DNA of 24,584 nucleotides from Lingula anatina (lineage: Eukaryota; Brachiopoda; Lingulata; Lingulida; Lingulidae), in NCBI RefSeq assembly GCF_001039355.2, contig NW_019775574.1:281943-306526 (forward strand), given 5' to 3'. Made by a program: the position numbers and the translations under genes. Shown here one piece after another: positions 20,161 to 24,584 of this stretch (position 1 is the first letter of the stretch; every line of letters starts with the position of its first letter). The notes beneath the pieces were generated by a model that did no database searches, was not told the DNA's origin, and saw only the letters and a list, made by a program, of their open reading frames with translations.

Positions 20161-20750
20161 TTAATTGTAGACCAAAACAAACTAATTTTAACATTTTATT
20201 TTTCTAAAAATGCCGATAAAGAAATTTCAGTGCACTTCTCTTGGTGCTTTTTGTTCCTCATCTACGTATCAGAGTACAATACCCTCCTACCCAAATGTAG
20301 AATTAAGTTGTTCATAAATATCTAAGATGTAGTATTGCATGCAAGGTGAACTACCAAAGCGTAAGACACGGTGCGTTTTTTTTTTCTTTTTTACGTCCTA
20401 CACCAAATCTTAACGTTATAACGCCAAATATAATCTAAATATTTCATGATTTCACCACTTATTCAATGGCTTCCCTTAATATTCACGAGACTGGACAGGT
20501 AACTGTTAAATCTTTCTCTATAGTAAAAAAAACATTAAGATTTACTGACACTTTTTTTTTTTAGAAACGGGAAAAATGAGTACGTTTTCAGTTGAAAAAA
20601 AAAAAACAAAACAAAATAAAGTCAACTGGTAGATTATTGCATTAGGATTGTGTGGAAAATAAAAAAAATGCAATCCTCCCGAGAATTTGATTTTATTAAA
20701 TTTCTCAATGTCTTAATAATTCGCTTAATCTTGTTATCTTATTCTCATTC
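20161..20750. other. Copy-2-specific segment of about 590 bp
   Basis: Between TGACAAGCCG and TTCTCTCTCTCAAAATCTGCAG, the homologous flanks enclose unrelated sequence. Copy 1 has only about 160 bases (17038-17205) with a long TC run. The segment is AT-rich with several T and A runs. No terminal inverted repeats or coding frame were found. Confidence 0.6.
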
Positions 20751-21662
20751 TCTCTCTCAAAATCTGCAGAACCACAGACAAAATGAAATTTAAAAAAAGC
20801 ATTTAAAAATGAGTTATTTATATCTATCAAAATAAACTTTTCCTATTCGCTGTAACATATTAATTAAAGTGATCTTTACAGTACCTCTCGAGGGGAGGGA
20901 GGGGGCGTACACCGGGGCTGTCGTCAAGAAGCCCTTCTCAGCCTTCTAGCTGTTACAAAATTCTTCCGAAGGGCGGGTAGAGCAATGATTTATAATGAAA
21001 AGAAAATTGTTTCATTTCTTTTGGGAAATTACATTTGCTATCTTCAAATATGTATTATTTTTATCAAATAATAAAAATAAAGATAACTTAGGTGATCAAG
21101 AGTACCGCTATTTGAAATCTTTGGTGTGGACATCACTTCCGGACAACCTTATATTACTACAGGCAATCTAATTTGCATATAAGAGAAAAAAATGCTTTTT
21201 TTCTGGTTTTGAGTCATGTACAGTTTTTATTACTTTTGTAAATAACAATGTCCCTTTACCCTCACAGCTTTCCAATCATTTGATCGACACACCCTGTTTA
21301 TTAATTTATTTATGTAAATTATAAACCTTCATATCACAGGCGTGAATCACGTTATCACGTCCAAGTCATAACATTGTTAAACTAGCGCCAATAACTGCAG
21401 TGGAGAATGTAGGTCAATTGCCTGTACAATTCTCCCATAGCGTTATTGATTTTTTCCGGAGTGGAACATTTTAGGGAGAGTCGGACGGGTGAGAGAAGTA
21501 TCAGTTCAACAGCAAAATATAAAAAAGCGTGGAGCTGCTATAATCAGAGGCTTTTACAATCTTTTAGACAAGTTGTAAAAATATCCCACTTTTCCAGTTC
21601 CAACGTGTAGCACATTCAGACAATATGATACATCTCCATGCCATCAGTGTCTCCCTAAAAAA

Positions 21663-21737
21663 TTGTTGACCACGTTAACTGTTCAACTCCCGGCAGAAGA
21701 TGAACCAGCCAACGATAGTTTTGATACACAGGTGTAG
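21663..21737 (+). CDS. Second copy of the possible PDZ-ligand-like C-terminal segment (weak)
   Basis: It has the same frame and residues as 18086-18160 (ending PANDSFDTQV, then TAG), differing by a single silent base. Upstream the frame stays open (CHQCLPKK) but does not resemble copy 1. It would be the allele or duplicate of the same terminal exon if the exon is real. Confidence 0.2.
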   Translation: MLTTLTVQLPAEDEPANDSFDTQV

Positions 21738-21905
21738 GAGACGCACCCTGAACTTCAGATCTTAATAGCAATTAACCCTTGCCGTTTCAAGTAACTGGAA
21801 ACGACAAGGGTATGCCATAGTGTAGATGTTTGTTTCAAGTTATCTCTGAAGCTCAGGGTGAGCAGCCGGAATAGGGCGAGACGGTAGGAGAGGGGGGGGG
21901 GGGGG

Positions 21906-22360
21906 CATTTAACTCTTTCACAACCAGGGGCCGAATGCGTTCCCTCAGCACTAACCAGTCAATTTATTTAAGAATCAGTCACTATTATTATTATTATGCA
22001 TTTTCAAACTTTGTTGTTAACAAGTCAGGAAGACAGCACTTTGGACACGCAGGTAAACTGACCATTAGTGATGGGGTCATCAGTTGATCACAATACAGGG
22101 GCCACTGTCAATGGGTTACATTTGCATTTTTCATAGATTTTGTATTAATACTAAGTTTATATATGGTATCAATAATTACCCGCGATCAGACATAAATTTT
22201 CTGTCAACAGATTTCTGTAGCTAGAAAAGCAAGTTTTTGAGATTTGTGCAGATAGCAGATAAAAATCAGTAAGAACAACAGGAATGGGTTAGCCTCTTTT
22301 TTTTTCACCAAATTGTCTATGTTTTGACATTTCGATTTGTTACAGTAAAATGGTATGTGG

Positions 22361-22393
<33 letters not shown>

Positions 22394-23156
22394 GCTAGAA
22401 ATTCATTTGTTGACTACAGCTCAGTATTCCTTATGGTTAACTGATACAGAATGTTGTCAGTGTTAGGGGGACTGTTGTGTTCAGTTGATAACTTAAAATA
22501 TTGAAATGGTGCTGACAGAGAACATTGAATTCTTTTAGACAAAGCATATAGTATTACATTTATAGGTGTTTTTTTTTTCATTTTTCTTTCTTTCTATTTA
22601 TTGAGATTTTAAACACTTTCAACATCTCATTTGTCAAGCTGCAATTGAATCTGTTACTTTAAACTAAGATCTAATAAACGAAAGTCTGTAATATGTGTCT
22701 TGGTTTAATCAAGTATTCATTTGGAGTTTGATCTTTTCTTAATTGAACAAAACGAAGTTTCTTTTTTTACTCTTTATTCTGCCGCTAAGTCATTGGATAT
22801 ATATATAAATTTGATACATTAAAAAATGAAATAATCTAAATGATGAAAATGAAACACTTGTTTACTTCCCTTTCTATTTTCAACAATAAAGATAGAGAGG
22901 GATTTTCTAGTGTAATATCATGTATTTGACTAAGTACGATTCTTTTATTATAGATGATCTATCATAGACAATGTGTCTGATCATGGAAGAAAATGGTCAG
23001 ATGAATACTGAACCTACAAGGTATAAAATATATTCTGAATGATTATTGATAAACACTAAACAAATAAAAATTGAAGCAGTTACATTTGATTGTTCTTTAG
23101 TTGTCCAAAAATAGCAAATTTATAAGGTAATAGTATGTTTTTGTCATCTGATCACA
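21906..23156. other. Intergenic sequence downstream of the zinc-finger gene
   Basis: No ORF or exon pair is supported. It holds an ATT/TTA microsatellite (about 22364-22393), T-rich and TTTC runs near 22568-22598, and an AGATAGAGAGGG patch near 22892. On the minus strand an AATAAA (complement of TTTATT at 22944-22949) lies about 210 bp past the zinc-finger stop and could be its polyadenylation signal. Confidence 0.45.
22364..22393. repeat. ATT microsatellite
   Basis: About ten ATT units lie between GTGGATTT and ATGCTAG. A shorter ATT run is present near 21983-21996. Confidence 0.95.
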
Positions 23157-24584
23157 TCATTGAAAGGCGTAGAAAGGATTTTTCATAATTGTTATAATGA
23201 GACCTGGTGTGGTCCTTTTTATACCAGTAAGTATTTCATAGACATCATTGTCAGTAATGATGGTGATATTCTCCGTGGTAAAAGTGTCATCATCTTTATG
23301 ATTGTATTCTGTTCTGTCTTCCTCATATATATGATGGGTTACGGCATTATTGTTTGTCAGTTTATTTTCCACATTCTTTATATCATCCCTCTCCCCCTCT
23401 GAATCTAGAAAACTGTTATGTCCACTTTCATTGCTAAAAGTTCCATGTATATTATTAGAATCATGTTTTCTTTTGTTGTGCATTGTTTCATGTGTTCTGC
23501 AATTATTCCCTTGACTGAATTCTACTCCACATTTGTCTGGTTTCTCACAAGTGTTCATTCTTTTAGGGCTAGTGCAGGCCAATTTTGTTATAAACTCTTT
23601 GCGAGAGAATTTGCATGTATAATGCTTCTCTCCAGTATGAATGGTTTCATGGACAGTGCAAAAACCTTGTGTAACAGTTTTGTCACCAGTGTAATATCTT
23701 TCATGGTAAGTGCAATTCCCTTCTGGGGTGACAGTTTTCACAGAAATTCTACACTTAAAAGGTTTGTCTCCAGTATGATTTTTTTCATGAAGTTTGCTAG
23801 AATTGTTTTGTGTAAAAGTTTCCTCATGGAATCTACATTTGTAAGATTTTTGGTCTTTAAAACTTTTGTTGCAGAATCTACATTTGTAAGGTTTGTCTCC
23901 TGTGTGAACTCTTTCATGCACAACGCAAGGACCTTTTTGTGTAAAAGTTTTGCCACAGAATCTACACTTAAAAGGTCTCTCTCCTGTGTGAATTATCTCA
24001 TGGCGTATGCAAGAATTTTTGTGTTTAAAACTTTTGTCACAGAATGTACACGTAAAGGGTTTCTCTCCTGTGTGAATTCTCTCATGATATATGCAAGATG
24101 TTTTGTCTTTAAAACTTTTGTCACAGAATTTACACTTGTAAGGTTTGTCTCCAGTTTGAATTCTTTCGTGCTGAGTGCAAAGGCCTTTTTGAGTAAAAGT
24201 TTTGTCCCAGAATTTACACTGGTAAGGTTTCTCTAAAGTATGAATTCTTTCATGCACAATGCAATTGCCCTTTTTAATAAAAGATTTGTCACAGATTCTA
24301 CACTTGTAAGGTCTCTCTCCTGTGTGAATTCTCTCATGATAAATGCAAGATTTTTTGTCTTTCAAACTTTTGTCACAGAATCTACACTTCTAAGGTTTGT
24401 CTCCTGTGTGATGTCTTTCATGATTAATGCAATTCCCTTTATGACTGAAAGTTTTGTCACAGAATCTACACTTGTAGGGTTTGTCTCCAGTATGAATTCT
24501 TTCATGCACAGTGCAAGGACCTTTTTGTGTAAAAGTTTTGTCACAGAATCTACACTTGTAAGGTTTCTCTCCTGTGTGAATTCT
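23157..24584 (-). pseudogene. C2H2 zinc-finger gene, 3' part, with in-frame stop; runs off the right edge
   Basis: The minus strand encodes consecutive 28-residue C2H2 fingers joined by TGEKP/TGDKP linkers, the hallmark of DNA-binding nuclear proteins. From the right edge: two intact fingers (24393-24560); a finger whose linker Tyr codon is TAG (24390-24392); then an uninterrupted frame to TGA at 23157-23159. Fingers at 24225-24308 and 23889-24140 are complete. One at 24141-24224 has Cys-to-Trp. Those at 23478-23888 are progressively broken by lost Cys or His and deletions. A 106-residue acidic, Asn-rich tail follows. Every good finger has Cys where most have Leu (F-x5-C-x2-H). After the TAG no ATG gives the rest of the frame; only a TTG would. 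If the stop is real, the product is truncated. Otherwise it is a sequencing error or an allele. Confidence 0.8.

Larger units (their letters stand above)
18329..21905 (+). repeat. Direct duplication III, copy 2
   Basis: It begins right after the N at 18328 with AATTCCCAATTAATTTTTACTG and ends in a G-run (ends 21905), matching the G-run at which copy 1 stops. Divergence from copy 1 is higher than in duplication I and includes indels. One is a replaced segment at about 20161-20750. Another is a 25-bp addition near 20005 (CAACCCACTGGGTTATC). Confidence 0.9.

Noticed and set aside
7197-21905. Tandem amplification as a biological satellite or gene-cluster system
   Set aside because: Every N-marked junction coincides with an overlap of neighbouring pieces, unit sizes are unrelated, and no unit repeats more than two or three times. 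Assembly overlap is simpler.
23418-24236. 272-residue plus-strand ORF
   Set aside because: It lies antisense to the zinc-finger array and its repeating FVSSMNSFM-like text simply mirrors the 84-base finger period. It has no domain or splice evidence.
1-24584. CRISPR array, bacterial operon or phage system
   Set aside because: There are no regularly spaced short repeats with unique spacers, no dense ORFs and no ribosome-binding-site pattern. Introns and eukaryotic elements dominate.

Overview
This looks like AT-rich nuclear DNA from an animal, probably a marine invertebrate. The evidence is GT-AG exon fragments, a C2H2 zinc-finger array, remains of a non-LTR retrotransposon, non-autonomous DNA transposons, a tRNA-derived SINE and many microsatellites. 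There is no bacterial-style gene packing. The mix resembles a highly heterozygous lophotrochozoan such as a mollusc, but the sequence alone cannot fix the species.

Bases 1-3000 hold plus-strand exon fragments. Two exons (about 1512-1648 and 1891 onward) join in phase. The last exon is split by a 952-bp hAT-like element (1976-2927) flanked by a perfect 9-bp target duplication. Bases 3683-4900 are a decayed reverse-transcriptase ORF. Bases 5093-5773 are a Harbinger-like MITE with TTA flanks and an interior full of ATTC/GAAT motifs. A 42-T run lies at 6260-6301, and possible small exons follow near 6937, 7522 and 10131.

Bases 7197-21905 are dominated by near-identical direct duplications. All five single N bases in the window (9812, 12907, 14764, 15919, 18328) lie at duplication junctions: the sequence before each N recurs as the end of a later copy, and the sequence after it restarts an earlier copy. 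The simplest reading is that overlapping contigs, probably alternative haplotypes, were placed end to end with one N instead of being merged. The real locus would then be about 17 kb. The redundancy is still useful, because it exposes allele-like differences: a 4-bp frameshift in a possible exon, a 40-bp palindromic insertion with a 7-bp target duplication, a replaced segment of about 590 bp, and variation at a possible CTCF motif.

Bases 21906-23156 are intergenic. From 23157 to the right edge, the minus strand carries the 3' part of a C2H2 zinc-finger gene. Its fingers use Cys in place of the usual helix Leu, they degrade toward the C-terminus, and an in-frame TAG interrupts the array. No operon-like or clearly cooperating gene set is visible. 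The strongest biology is transposon damage to a host exon, the unusual finger family, and the tiny palindromic insertion.
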